From Pseudomonadota bacterium (lineage in GTDB: Bacteria; Pseudomonadota; Alphaproteobacteria; UBA9219; RGZA01): a stretch of 20,718 nt of DNA. The translations under genes and the position numbers were made by a program. The stretch spans positions 1-20,718 of the forward strand of contig JACQAB010000145.1 of assembly GCA_016195205.1 (NCBI GenBank). Direction: 5' to 3'. This document shows positions 1-7,773 of this stretch, piece after piece. The notes below the pieces were generated by a model. It was not told the DNA's origin. It was given only the letters and a program-made list of their open reading frames with translations, and made no database searches. The stretch's first letter is position 1; each line of letters opens with the position of its first letter.

Positions 1-179
1 AGCATCAGCCCCGCCAGCAGCAGCATGCGCACTTCGCTGATGGCCCCCTGCCCCGTTTTGGCGACGGTAAGCATTTTTTCTTCCAGCATTTCGGACAGCT
101 GCATCAGGCGCTTTTCCTCGCCCGGCGCGCAGGCGACTTGATAGGTGCGGCCCACCAGGTTGATGTCGACAGGGTTCAT
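1..179 (-). CDS. zapA: Cell division protein ZapA, N-terminal part (runs off the left edge)
   Basis: The 59 codons visible encode a protein beginning MNPVDINLVGRTYQVACAPG, followed by a segment rich in Glu, Lys and Leu (EEKRLMQLSEMLEEK). This is the usual opening of the ZapA globular domain (I-x-G-R-x-Y-x-V/L-x-C-x-x-G-E-E) before its coiled coil. ZapA binds FtsZ in the cytoplasm and bundles its filaments at the division ring. The ATG start overlaps the TGA stop of the upstream gene in an ATGA arrangement, so the two are probably translationally coupled. The C-terminal half lies outside the window, so length and completeness cannot be judged. In many proteobacteria the 6S RNA gene and a 5-formyl-THF cyclo-ligase follow zapA, but neither is visible here. 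Confidence 0.85.
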   Translation of the reverse strand, partial: MNPVDINLVGRTYQVACAPGEEKRLMQLSEMLEEKMLTVAKTGQGAISEVRMLLLAGLM

Positions 180-469
180 GCGGATCCCACCATTTTTTCA
201 AGGCGCATAATCATTTGGTCAAGCCGTCCGGCCACGGTGTCGGCAACATCACGCTGTTTATTGGCGCGTTCGGCGTTTTGGGTTTCGTTCTGGCGTGCCT
301 GGCGCAGAGCGCGGTCGGCGGTTTCCGCCGCGGCTTTTACCCGTTTAGAGGCTTTTTCTTCGACGATGCGGTCGAATGCCTTGGACCGCCGCTCAAGCGC
401 GGACTCTGCCATATCAATGGCCTCGTCAAGATTTTCCAGTGCAGCCTTCAGCCGTTCCACGCGCTTCAC
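176..469 (-). CDS. Small coiled-coil protein upstream of zapA (DUF4164-like)
   Basis: This 97-residue protein is almost entirely charged and Ala/Leu-rich with heptad-like spacing, as in ERLKAALENLDEAIDMAES and later RLDQMIMRLEKMVGSA. It has no signal peptide or membrane segment, so it should be an extended cytoplasmic helix. Small coiled-coil genes of this kind (DUF4164 type) commonly precede zapA in alphaproteobacteria, and the 4-base ATGA overlap with zapA supports a shared role near the divisome. That role is an inference from context. The start is uncertain: the longest frame begins at GTG 469, but a second GTG at codon 4 (460) is better placed after AGGG (about 7-8 bases). I am fairly sure it is a real gene, less so of the family name. 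Confidence 0.7.
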   Translation of the reverse strand: MKRVERLKAALENLDEAIDMAESALERRSKAFDRIVEEKASKRVKAAAETADRALRQARQNETQNAERANKQRDVADTVAGRLDQMIMRLEKMVGSA

Positions 470-477
470 CCTAAATA

Positions 478-505
478 GCCTTAAGAATCAACAGGAATCT
501 TAGGC
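478..505. repeat. Imperfect inverted repeat between carB and the zapA unit
   Basis: Left arm GCCTTAAGAATC (478-489) pairs with GAATCTTAGGC (495-505) with one bulged T and one mismatch; the loop is five bases. Read on the minus strand it follows carB by about 45 bases but has only a short T-rich tail (TATTTAG). It may be a weak carB terminator, or an operator, since the right arm overlaps the candidate -10 box of the zapA unit. Confidence 0.3.
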
Positions 506-526
506 AAAAGCCTTCGAGTCGGTCAA
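497..526 (-). promoter_or_regulatory. Candidate sigma-70 promoter for the coiled-coil gene and zapA
   Basis: On the minus strand TTGACC (521-526) is followed after 18 bases by TAAGAT (497-502), 5/6 and 4/6 matches to consensus. It lies 28 bases upstream of the GTG start. It would separate the zapA unit from carB, which ends at 550. The call rests on pattern only. Confidence 0.3.
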
Positions 527-549
527 CGTGTTCGATGCGGCGTGGCGAT

Positions 550-3500
550 TCAAAAACGGCCGCTGAGATATTCCTGTATCGGCTTCACGGAAATCTGGTT
601 GGTTTGCAGGGTCTCGATGCCCTGCGTCACGGCGTTGGCCCCCGCCATGGTGGTGTAATAGGGAATCTTGTTCAGCAGCGCCGTCTGGCGGATGGAAAAG
701 CTATCGGCGATGGATTTCGCGCCTTCGGTGGTGTTGATCACCAGGACGATTTCGCCCCGGACCATAACGTCCACCACATGGGGCGAACCCTCTTGCACCT
801 TGTTCACGCGCTCGACCTTCAATCCCCGCGCGCGGAAATAATCGGCGGTGCCTGACGTGGCCACAATGCGGAAGCCCATGGCAGAAAGATGCGTGGCAAT
901 GACCGCGGCCACCGGCTTGTCGCGGTCGCGCACGGAAATGAACGCCGCGCCCTTCAACGGCACGTTTACCCCCGCCCCCATCTGCGATTTGGCGAAGGCG
1001 CGGGCGAAGTCGGTGTCGATGCCCATCACCTCGCCAGTGGATTTCATTTCCGGCCCCAGCAGAACGTCCACGCCAGGAAAACGATTGAAAGGAAACACGG
1101 CTTCCTTCACGGCGATGTGCCCAAGCTTGCGTGATACCAATTTAAACTTGGAAAGTTTTTCACCCGCCATGACGCGCGCGGCGATTTTGGCCACCGGCAC
1201 GCCCGTCGCCTTGGCCACGAAGGGCACCGTGCGCGAGGCGCGCGGATTCACTTCCAGCACGTAAACATCGTTATCTTTCACGGCAAATTGCACGTTCATC
1301 AACCCCACCACGCCGATATCCACCGCCATGCGGCGCGATTGGCTTTCGATTTCGGCGATAATTTCCTTCGACAGAGAATAAGGCGGCAGGGAACAGGCGC
1401 TGTCGCCCGAATGAATGCCGGCTTCTTCGATATGTTCCATGACGCCGGCGATGAACACGTCTTTGCCGTCGGAAATCACGTCCACGTCCACTTCATTGGC
1501 GTCGGACAGATAGCGGTCGATCAGCACCGGGGTGTCACCCGACACTTTCACCGCCTGGCGCACATAGCGGCGCAGGTTCTCCATATCATGCACGATTTCC
1601 ATGGCGCGGCCGCCCAGCACGTAAGACGGGCGCAGCACCACCGGATAGCCGATGCGCTCGGCTTCCTTCTCGGCTTCTTCCGCGCTGCGCGCCACGCCGT
1701 TTTCGGGCTGCAGCAGCTTCAACCGCTTCACGAATTTCTGGAAGCGTTCGCGGTCTTCGGTCATATCAATGGCGTCAGGCGAGGTGCCGAGGATGGGGAT
1801 TTTTGCCGCCTGCAGCTCATCCGCCAGTTTCAGCGGGGTTTGCCCGCCGAATTGCACGATGATGCCCACCAACTCGCCGTTTTTCTGTTCGGCGCGGACG
1901 ATTTCAATCACGTCTTCGCTGGTCAGCGGTTCGAAATAAAGCCGGTCGGAGGTGTCATAGTCGGTGGAAACGGTTTCGGGATTGCAGTTAATCATGATGG
2001 TTTCGAAACCCGCCTCATGCAGCGCATAAACGGCATGCACACAGCAGTAATCGAACTCAATACCCTGGCCGATGCGGTTGGGCCCGCCGCCCAGGATGAT
2101 CACTTTCTTCTTGTCCGAAGGCCGCGCTTCATTTCCCCCATGCGGGCCTTCATAGGTGGAATACATATAAGCCGTGGAGGAAGCGAACTCAGCGGCGCAG
2201 GTGTCGATGCGCTTGAACACTGGGTGCACTTCCAGCTTTTTACGCAGTTTGGAAATGTCGCTGGCGTCCTTGCCCGAAAGATAAGCAAGGCGCTTATCAG
2301 AGAATCCCATGCCCTTTAGGCGATAAAGTTCTTCCGGCGTAATTTTATTCAGTAAACTTTTGCGCACTTCTAATTCTGCTTCCATAATGCCTTTAATTTG
2401 TTCAATGAACCATGAGTCAATTTTACAAAGAGAATGTATTTCATTTACAGAAATGCCATAACGCAACGCCTGAGCAATAACTAGCAGCCGATTATCTGTG
2501 GGCTTACTCAAACCTTCTATTACTTCTTCTTTCGTCATCCCATCGCCAGATTTACCCTCTGGTTCATCAAAGCCGCTGAGGCCCGTTTCCAGCGAGCGCA
2601 GCGCCTTTTGCATGGATTCCTGGAAGCTGCGGCCCACGGCCATCGCCTCGCCCACCGATTTCATGGCGGTGGTCAGCAGCGGATCGCTGCCGGGAAATTT
2701 TTCGAAGGCAAAGCGCGGCACCTTGGTGACGATGTAGTCAATCGTCGGCTCGAACGACGCCGGCGTGACCCCCGTCATGTCATTCTGCAATTCATCCAGC
2801 GTATAGCCCACCGCCAGCTTGGCGGCGACCTTGGCGATGGGAAAGCCGGTGGCCTTGCTGGCCAGCGCCGAGGAGCGCGACACGCGCGGATTCATTTCAA
2901 TCACCACCATGCGGCCATCGGTGGGATTCACCGCGAACTGCACGTTCGATCCGCCGGTATCGACGCCGATTTCACGCAGCACGGCAATGCTGGCGTTGCG
3001 CATGATCTGGTATTCTTTGTCAGTCAGCGTCAGCGCCGGGGCCACGGTGATGCTGTCGCCGGTGTGGATGCCCATGGGGTCCACGTTTTCGATGGAACAG
3101 ATGATGATGCAATTGTCTTTGCGGTCACGCACCACTTCCATTTCAAATTCTTTCCAGCCCAGCACACTTTCTTCCACCAGAACTTCACGCACCGGGCTGG
3201 CATCCAAGCCACGCGTCACAATTTCCTGATACTGCGCGCGGGTATAGGCGATGCCGCCGCCCGTTCCGGCCAAAGTGAAGCTGGGACGGATGATGGCCGG
3301 AAGGCCCACGGTGGCCAGCGCGCCTTCGGCATCCTGCATGTTGCGTACGATCTGGCTTTTGGGGCTTTCCAAACCGATTTTTTCCATCGCCTGGCGGAAC
3401 AGCAACCGGTCTTCGGCTTTTTCGATGGCGTCTTGCTTGGCACCGATCAGTTCAATATTCAAACGGGCCAATGTGCCGTTCTTGACCAGCGCCATGGCGG

Positions 3501-3792
3501 TATTGAGCGCTGTTTGCCCGCCCATGGTGGGCAGCAGCGCATCGGGCCTTTCCTTTTCCAGGATTTTGGTAACCATTTCGGGGGTGATGGGCTCGATATA
3601 CGTAGCATCGGCCAAATTCGGGTCGGTCATGATGGTGGCCGGGTTCGAATTGATCAGCACCACGCGATAGCCTTCCGACTTCAACGCCTTGCAGGCCTGT
3701 GCGCCGGAATAATCAAACTCGCACGCCTGGCCTATGATGATGGGCCCCGCGCCGATAATGCAGATGGATTTAAGATCAATCCTTTTTGGCAT
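550..3792 (-). CDS. carB: Carbamoyl-phosphate synthase large subunit
   Basis: This 1080-residue protein has the full length of the family. It makes carbamoyl phosphate from bicarbonate, ATP and the ammonia delivered by CarA, feeding pyrimidine and arginine synthesis in the cytoplasm. Two homologous ATP-grasp halves are visible: the first opens with IIGAGPIIIGQACEFDYSGA and has EMNPRVSRSSALASKATGFP near residue 300; the second opens with GGGPNRIGQGIEFDYCC and has EVNPRASRTVPFVAKATG. The oligomerisation region lies between them and an MGS-like allosteric domain closes the protein. The ATG lies inside the last codons of the upstream gene, overlapping it by 17 bases, with AGGAAAG about 8 bases before it. 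An AT-rich stretch covers about residues 406-485 and is listed separately. Identification is secure. Confidence 0.98.
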   Translation of the reverse strand: MPKRIDLKSICIIGAGPIIIGQACEFDYSGAQACKALKSEGYRVVLINSNPATIMTDPNLADATYIEPITPEMVTKILEKERPDALLPTMGGQTALNTAMALVKNGTLARLNIELIGAKQDAIEKAEDRLLFRQAMEKIGLESPKSQIVRNMQDAEGALATVGLPAIIRPSFTLAGTGGGIAYTRAQYQEIVTRGLDASPVREVLVEESVLGWKEFEMEVVRDRKDNCIIICSIENVDPMGIHTGDSITVAPALTLTDKEYQIMRNASIAVLREIGVDTGGSNVQFAVNPTDGRMVVIEMNPRVSRSSALASKATGFPIAKVAAKLAVGYTLDELQNDMTGVTPASFEPTIDYIVTKVPRFAFEKFPGSDPLLTTAMKSVGEAMAVGRSFQESMQKALRSLETGLSGFDEPEGKSGDGMTKEEVIEGLSKPTDNRLLVIAQALRYGISVNEIHSLCKIDSWFIEQIKGIMEAELEVRKSLLNKITPEELYRLKGMGFSDKRLAYLSGKDASDISKLRKKLEVHPVFKRIDTCAAEFASSTAYMYSTYEGPHGGNEARPSDKKKVIILGGGPNRIGQGIEFDYCCVHAVYALHEAGFETIMINCNPETVSTDYDTSDRLYFEPLTSEDVIEIVRAEQKNGELVGIIVQFGGQTPLKLADELQAAKIPILGTSPDAIDMTEDRERFQKFVKRLKLLQPENGVARSAEEAEKEAERIGYPVVLRPSYVLGGRAMEIVHDMENLRRYVRQAVKVSGDTPVLIDRYLSDANEVDVDVISDGKDVFIAGVMEHIEEAGIHSGDSACSLPPYSLSKEIIAEIESQSRRMAVDIGVVGLMNVQFAVKDNDVYVLEVNPRASRTVPFVAKATGVPVAKIAARVMAGEKLSKFKLVSRKLGHIAVKEAVFPFNRFPGVDVLLGPEMKSTGEVMGIDTDFARAFAKSQMGAGVNVPLKGAAFISVRDRDKPVAAVIATHLSAMGFRIVATSGTADYFRARGLKVERVNKVQEGSPHVVDVMVRGEIVLVINTTEGAKSIADSFSIRQTALLNKIPYYTTMAGANAVTQGIETLQTNQISVKPIQEYLSGRF
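2341..2575. other. AT-rich segment inside carB (possible gene-conversion tract)
   Basis: By hand count 2341-2460 has 35 G/C in 120 bases (29%) and 2461-2580 has 57 in 120 (about 48%). The 120 bases at 2581-2700 have 77 (64%). The reading frame is intact and the segment encodes about residues 406-485 of the large subunit, in the oligomerisation domain. Codons there are A/T-ending (TTA, ATT, AAA, GAA), unlike the rest of the gene. The change is sharp on the side nearest 2580 and gradual on the other side. Confidence 0.6.
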
Positions 3793-5956
3793 CGTCTTCT
3801 TTCCTGATTAAACGAAATACGGGCATAAGCGAAAGACGGTCATCCGTCCACAAAATAGGCTGAATATTTTTCATGCCATTCCAGTCTTCATCGCGAGCTT
3901 TTATCTTCTCAATCATGGCACGATCGGAACTGAGCACGGCATATTCGCTGGGCGTGGCGGTTTCGTCCTTTTCGGGCGGGTGGGAACGCTTATAGGCCGC
4001 CGCCCAGCCCAGATCTTTCGCCGCGGCCAGGGCCACCGGCCGCAAGTCAAGGAAGCGGTTGGAAAGATGCAGCAGCAACACGCCATCCGGCTTCAACCGC
4101 GCCTTGTAAATGGCGAAGGCCTCGCGCGTAAGCAGATGCACCGGGATGGAATCCGAGGAAAAAGCATCCACCACCAGCAGATCATAAACGCCAGTGTCTT
4201 TAGCCAGAGTCAGGCGCGCGTCGCCCAGAACCATTTCTTCCGGCGGGCAATCATGCAAAAAGGTGAATTGCGATTGCGCCAGCTGCACGATGCCGGGATC
4301 GATTTCAAAAAACTTTACCTGTGCCTCCTTGCCCGGCATGCAGGCCACGGTGCCCGTGCCCAGGCCTACGGCGGCGACATGGCGGGGGCGCAAAACCTCC
4401 ATCACATCTTTGATGCCGCTGGCGGTTCCGTAATAAAGCATCGGATCATCGGAAACTTCAGGGGCGTGCTTCTGCATGCCGTGAATGGTGGTGCCGTGGA
4501 ACATGACGCGGTAGGTGCGGGTTTCCGCGGTGCGGTCCACCACGCGCTTCACGCCGAAAAAGTCACGCTGCAGCGCCACCGTGGGCGGCAGCATGGCCAC
4601 GCCCAGCAGGACCGCCACCACGGAATAACCCACCAGCAACCCCGGCAGGATGCTTAAGATACCCAGGGTCACCAGCAGCACGGCAGGAACAATCAACTGG
4701 ACGCGGGGCTCTCCCTTCTGCGAAAGCAGAACCACCAAACCGAAAACCATCGCCGATAAAACCACCAGACGCAGGCGGCTCCAATCGGCACACCACAGAT
4801 TTTTCCAATCCTGCTTTAAGCCTAAAACCAGGCTGGCCAGCAAAAAGAGTGCAAATTCCAGCGGCAAAGGCAGAACGAAAGGAATGATCGTCAGATTCAC
4901 AATTGCGCCCAGCGCGCCGCCCAGCGCCACGATCAGATAGAAAAAGGTCAGATCGCCCGCCCCCGGCCGGCTTTCTGCCAAAGACCGATGGCAGCGGAAC
5001 GCGGTAACGAAAAACACCGCTAATACCAGCAGTAAATCATAAATCGTGGACGGCCGGATGCCGCTGGCCACCAGGCGGAAGATATAAAACGCCACCAGGA
5101 AGGGTTGCACACTTAACAGCGCACCCTGCCAGCGTGCGGGCTTTCCGAAAGCCAGGATGAACGTGACCAGATAAAGCGCCAGCGGCACCATGGAAAGCAG
5201 CGGCACGGGGGCGATGTCGTTGATCAGATGCGCGGTGGCGCTGAAGGAAAGCGCGGAAGGCAGGAAGCTGTAGAACAGCCAAAGCGGCCAGCGCTTTCTG
5301 GCCTCGCTGTCTTTTTTCACGGCGGGCGGCGGTGCGGCGTCTTTCATGAAGGCCAGGCTGGAAAGCAGCAGCGCCAGGAAAATGGCGCCCGCGATCAGCC
5401 ACAGCTTCTGGCTGAAGGCCACGCCAAAAAACGGTTCCAGCACCAGGGGGAAAAGCAGCAGCCCGGCGAAGCTTCCAAAATTGCTGGCGCTATAGAAGAA
5501 GTAAGGGTCCTGCGCGTCGGGCTGCGGCAGGCGGGCGTAAAGTCCCTGCAGCATCGGTGAAATTATGGATATCAGCAGCAGGCTGAAACCCGCCAGCGTG
5601 CACAGCGCCGCAATCACCGCAGTGGGCGTGACGAGGGCCGGGGCTTCCAGCGCGGGCGCAAAAATCTGCTGCGCCGCCGCGGCCGCCGCCAAAAGAAGAA
5701 GCAGAACCAGAATACTTAAGGTGTTCCAGCGCCGCGCGGCATGCGCCAGCGCATAGCCCAGAAGCAGAATGGTTTGGAACACCGCCAGCGACACCAGCCA
5801 CACCGCAGGCACGCCGCCGAACTTGGGCAGCATTTCCCGTCCTAACAACAACTGCTGCCAGAAAAGAAGCCCCGCTCCCATTCCAATGGTCAGGCCGAAA
5901 AAAAGCCGCACCCTTTGAAAGTGCGGCGCGTTTTGGGGAATGGCGGGTTGGTTCAT
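3776..5956 (-). CDS. Polytopic membrane protein with C-terminal spermidine-synthase-like domain
   Basis: This is a 726-residue protein. Residues 1 to about 480 form some 13-15 hydrophobic segments. Residues from about 526 form a Rossmann-type methyltransferase/aminopropyltransferase domain: VGLGTGTVACM (530-540) is the nucleotide-binding glycine loop, FFEIDP (549-554) carries the acidic ribose-binding position, GDARL follows at 578, and VVDAFSSDSIPVHLLT (595-610) matches the catalytic region of the spermidine-synthase family. This layout resembles the 'fused MFS/spermidine synthase' proteins, whose substrate is generally unknown. Its ATG overlaps the carA stop (ATGA) and its 3' end overlaps carB by 17 bases, so it is the middle gene of a coupled carA-x-carB unit. 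A link of polyamine or arginine metabolism to carbamoyl phosphate is inference only. No Shine-Dalgarno search was decisive; the overlap fixes the start. Confidence 0.85.
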   Translation of the reverse strand: MNQPAIPQNAPHFQRVRLFFGLTIGMGAGLLFWQQLLLGREMLPKFGGVPAVWLVSLAVFQTILLLGYALAHAARRWNTLSILVLLLLLAAAAAAQQIFAPALEAPALVTPTAVIAALCTLAGFSLLLISIISPMLQGLYARLPQPDAQDPYFFYSASNFGSFAGLLLFPLVLEPFFGVAFSQKLWLIAGAIFLALLLSSLAFMKDAAPPPAVKKDSEARKRWPLWLFYSFLPSALSFSATAHLINDIAPVPLLSMVPLALYLVTFILAFGKPARWQGALLSVQPFLVAFYIFRLVASGIRPSTIYDLLLVLAVFFVTAFRCHRSLAESRPGAGDLTFFYLIVALGGALGAIVNLTIIPFVLPLPLEFALFLLASLVLGLKQDWKNLWCADWSRLRLVVLSAMVFGLVVLLSQKGEPRVQLIVPAVLLVTLGILSILPGLLVGYSVVAVLLGVAMLPPTVALQRDFFGVKRVVDRTAETRTYRVMFHGTTIHGMQKHAPEVSDDPMLYYGTASGIKDVMEVLRPRHVAAVGLGTGTVACMPGKEAQVKFFEIDPGIVQLAQSQFTFLHDCPPEEMVLGDARLTLAKDTGVYDLLVVDAFSSDSIPVHLLTREAFAIYKARLKPDGVLLLHLSNRFLDLRPVALAAAKDLGWAAAYKRSHPPEKDETATPSEYAVLSSDRAMIEKIKARDEDWNGMKNIQPILWTDDRLSLMPVFRLIRKEDDAKKD

Positions 5957-7143
5957 GCCGCTCTCTGCGAAGCTTTGTGTTTTTCCATCATTTCCACGAA
6001 GCGGGCGAACAGGTAATGGCTGTCCTGCGGGCCGGGTGAGGCTTCGGGGTGGTATTGCACCGAGAAAACCGGCTTATCCCTCAGCCGCAGCCCTTCATTG
6101 CAGCCGTCGAACAGGCTGACATGTGTGACTTCGGCATTTTCAGGTAGTGTTTCAGGAACCACGCAGAAGCCGTGGTTCTGACTGGTGATTTCAACCTTGC
6201 CGGTGGTCAGGTCTTTCACCGGATGGTTGGCGCCGCGATGGCCGCGCTCCATCTTCCGGGTTTTGGCGCCCAGCGCCAGCGCCAGCATTTGATGGCCAAG
6301 GCAGATTCCAAAAATAGGCAGGCTGGCTGCCAACAATTTTTTAAGCACCGGCACGGCATAAACGCCCGTCGCCGCCGGATCGCCCGGGCCGTTGGAAAGA
6401 AACACACCGTCGGGCTTCAGCGCCATGATGTCTTCATAGCTTGTTGCTGCGGGCACCACGGTGACTTTACATCCCAGCTCAGCAAGGCAGCGCAGGATGT
6501 TGCGCTTGGCGCCGTAATCCACCGCCACCACGTTAAAGCGCGAGGCCTTTTGCTTTCCATAGCCCTTGCCCAGCGTCCAAGCCGTTTCATCCCAGCTATA
6601 GCGCTGCAGGCAGGTGACTTCGGGCACCAAATCCATGCCGTCGAGGCCCGGCCAGCTTTTGGCTTTGCCCTCCAGGCCCTTGGTATCGATCCGGCCGTTT
6701 TTTACATAAGCGATGATGCCGTTGGGCGCACCAAAGTCGCGGATGCGGTGCGTAAGGGCGCGCGTATCCAACCCGCAAATTCCGGTAAGATTGTTTTTTT
6801 CCAGCCAGGCGTTCAGATGCTGCGCGCTGCGCCAGTTGGAGGGTGTGGTGATGTCTTCACGCAAAATCAAGCCGCGCGCCGCGGGCTTGCCAGTTTCGAT
6901 GTCTTCCGGATTGGTGCCCACATTGCCGATATGCGGAAAGGTGAAGGTGATGATTTGCCCGGCATAGCTGGGGTCAGTGAGGATTTCCTGATACCCGGTC
7001 ATCGAGGTGTTAAAACACACTTCGCCCAGGGCCTGGCCTTCCGCCCCAAGGCCCATTCCCCAAAAAACGCCGCCATCGCCTAATACAAGAACGGCATTGG
7101 CGCGGGCCGGTTTTTGTGAATAATGGGTCGCGGGGTCAGGCAT
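5953..7143 (-). CDS. carA: Carbamoyl-phosphate synthase small subunit (glutamine amidotransferase)
   Basis: The protein has 396 residues, typical for CarA. It hydrolyses glutamine and passes ammonia to CarB. The N-terminal domain has the family signature FNTSMTGYQEILTDPSYAGQ (44-63). The class I amidotransferase domain has LSNGPGDP (249-256), the nucleophile Cys281 in GICLGHQ, and the His365/Glu367 pair in YHPEASPGP. The catalytic triad is therefore intact. The ATG is preceded by AGGGA six bases upstream. It is the first gene of the minus-strand unit and diverges from yqeY across 114 bases. Nothing in the leader resembles the classical arginine or pyrimidine regulatory sites clearly enough to call. 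Confidence 0.97.
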   Translation of the reverse strand: MPDPATHYSQKPARANAVLVLGDGGVFWGMGLGAEGQALGEVCFNTSMTGYQEILTDPSYAGQIITFTFPHIGNVGTNPEDIETGKPAARGLILREDITTPSNWRSAQHLNAWLEKNNLTGICGLDTRALTHRIRDFGAPNGIIAYVKNGRIDTKGLEGKAKSWPGLDGMDLVPEVTCLQRYSWDETAWTLGKGYGKQKASRFNVVAVDYGAKRNILRCLAELGCKVTVVPAATSYEDIMALKPDGVFLSNGPGDPAATGVYAVPVLKKLLAASLPIFGICLGHQMLALALGAKTRKMERGHRGANHPVKDLTTGKVEITSQNHGFCVVPETLPENAEVTHVSLFDGCNEGLRLRDKPVFSVQYHPEASPGPQDSHYLFARFVEMMEKHKASQRAA

Positions 7144-7181
7144 GGTTCCCTATAATTTTCAATAACTTGCCTGCGGGCAAA

Positions 7182-7210
7182 TTGGCGCGAGTATCTATAG
7201 GTAACATAAG
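7182..7210 (+). promoter_or_regulatory. Candidate promoter for yqeY
   Basis: TTGGCG (7182-7187) and CATAAG (7205-7210) are spaced by 17 bases, each a 4/6 match, ending 47 bases before the yqeY start. It overlaps the opposing carA promoter candidate, so the two would compete for polymerase if both are real. A run of seven T (7221-7227) lies between this site and the gene. Confidence 0.22.
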
Positions 7211-7218
7211 TCCCGCAA
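7190..7218 (-). promoter_or_regulatory. Candidate promoter for carA operon
   Basis: On the minus strand TTGCGG (7213-7218) and GATACT (7190-7195) are separated by exactly 17 bases; each matches consensus at four positions. A small hairpin TTGCC-TGCG-GGCAA (7167-7180) follows in the leader before the carA ATG. This is pattern evidence only. Confidence 0.35.
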
Positions 7219-7257
7219 GGTTTTTTTCATCCCCAGCCGGAAGAAAGGTTTTAGGCT

Positions 7258-7719
7258 ATGTTGCGCGATAAAATCACCGAATCTCTGAAACAGTCCATGA
7301 TCGCCAAGAACGAGGCGGGCACCTCGACCCTGCGGATGGTCAACGCCGCCATCAAGCAGAAGGATATCGATGTCGCCCGCCCGCGCGGCGACCAGCAGAT
7401 TTCCGAGGCCGAGATTTTAAGCCTGCTGCAGGGCCTGATTAAGTCGCGGAAAGAATCCATCGAGCTTTACAAACAGGGCAACCGCCAGGACCTGGTGGAT
7501 AAGGAAGCCGCCGAGATAAAAGTGATCGAGGGTTTTCTGCCCGCACAGATGAGCGAGGGCGAAATCCGCGAGGCGGTGAAAAAAGCCATGGCCGCCTCGG
7601 GCGCCGCTTCCATCAAAGACATGGGCAAAGTGATGGGCGCGATTAAAAGCCAATATGCCGGCCAGATGGATATGGGCAAGGCAAGCGCGATTGTGAAGGA
7701 ACTGCTGAGCGCGGCGTGA
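7258..7719 (+). CDS. yqeY: GatB/YqeY domain protein
   Basis: This 153-residue soluble protein resembles the C-terminal tRNA-binding tail of GatB standing alone. Recognisable stretches are LRMVNAAIK (25-33), RKESIELYKQGNRQDL, KEAAEIKVIEGFLPAQMSE, and a C-terminal DMGKVMGAIKSQYAGQMDM. The family is thought to act in tRNA-dependent amidation or tRNA binding, but the cellular role of free YqeY is not well established. Neighbours are carA (divergent) and, normally, dnaG and rpoD downstream. Here the toxin-antitoxin pair begins only 54 bases after its stop. The ATG has AAAGG about nine bases upstream. Confidence 0.93.
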   Translation: MLRDKITESLKQSMIAKNEAGTSTLRMVNAAIKQKDIDVARPRGDQQISEAEILSLLQGLIKSRKESIELYKQGNRQDLVDKEAAEIKVIEGFLPAQMSEGEIREAVKKAMAASGAASIKDMGKVMGAIKSQYAGQMDMGKASAIVKELLSAA

Positions 7720-7730
7720 TCACAAACCTC

Positions 7731-7759
7731 TTGACAACTGTCAATTAACAGTTTACATT
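7731..7759 (+). promoter_or_regulatory. higBA promoter with two overlapping palindromic operators
   Basis: A perfect TTGACA -35 (7731-7736), 17-base spacer and TACATT -10 (7754-7759) precede higB. TTGACA-AC-TGTCAA (7731-7744) is a perfect inverted repeat on the -35 box. AACTGT-CAATTA-ACAGTT (7736-7753) is a second perfect one filling the spacer. Such palindromes over the promoter are what an autorepressing HigA-type antitoxin would bind. The expected start of transcription (about 7766) would leave a very short leader before the ATG at 7774. Confidence 0.75.
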
Positions 7760-7773
7760 CGTGGAGAATGTGA

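Noticed and set aside
1288..2319. Long open frame (343 codons) antisense to carB, also 2608-3807
   Set aside because: These are shadows of a GC-rich coding strand; the products are His/Arg/Gln-rich with no family resemblance, and carB on the other strand is certain.
7166..7227. CTTGC...GCAAG pairing followed by seven T upstream of yqeY, as an attenuator
   Set aside because: The stem needs a bulge and a loop of about 35-40 bases, and no plus-strand promoter upstream of it is convincing.
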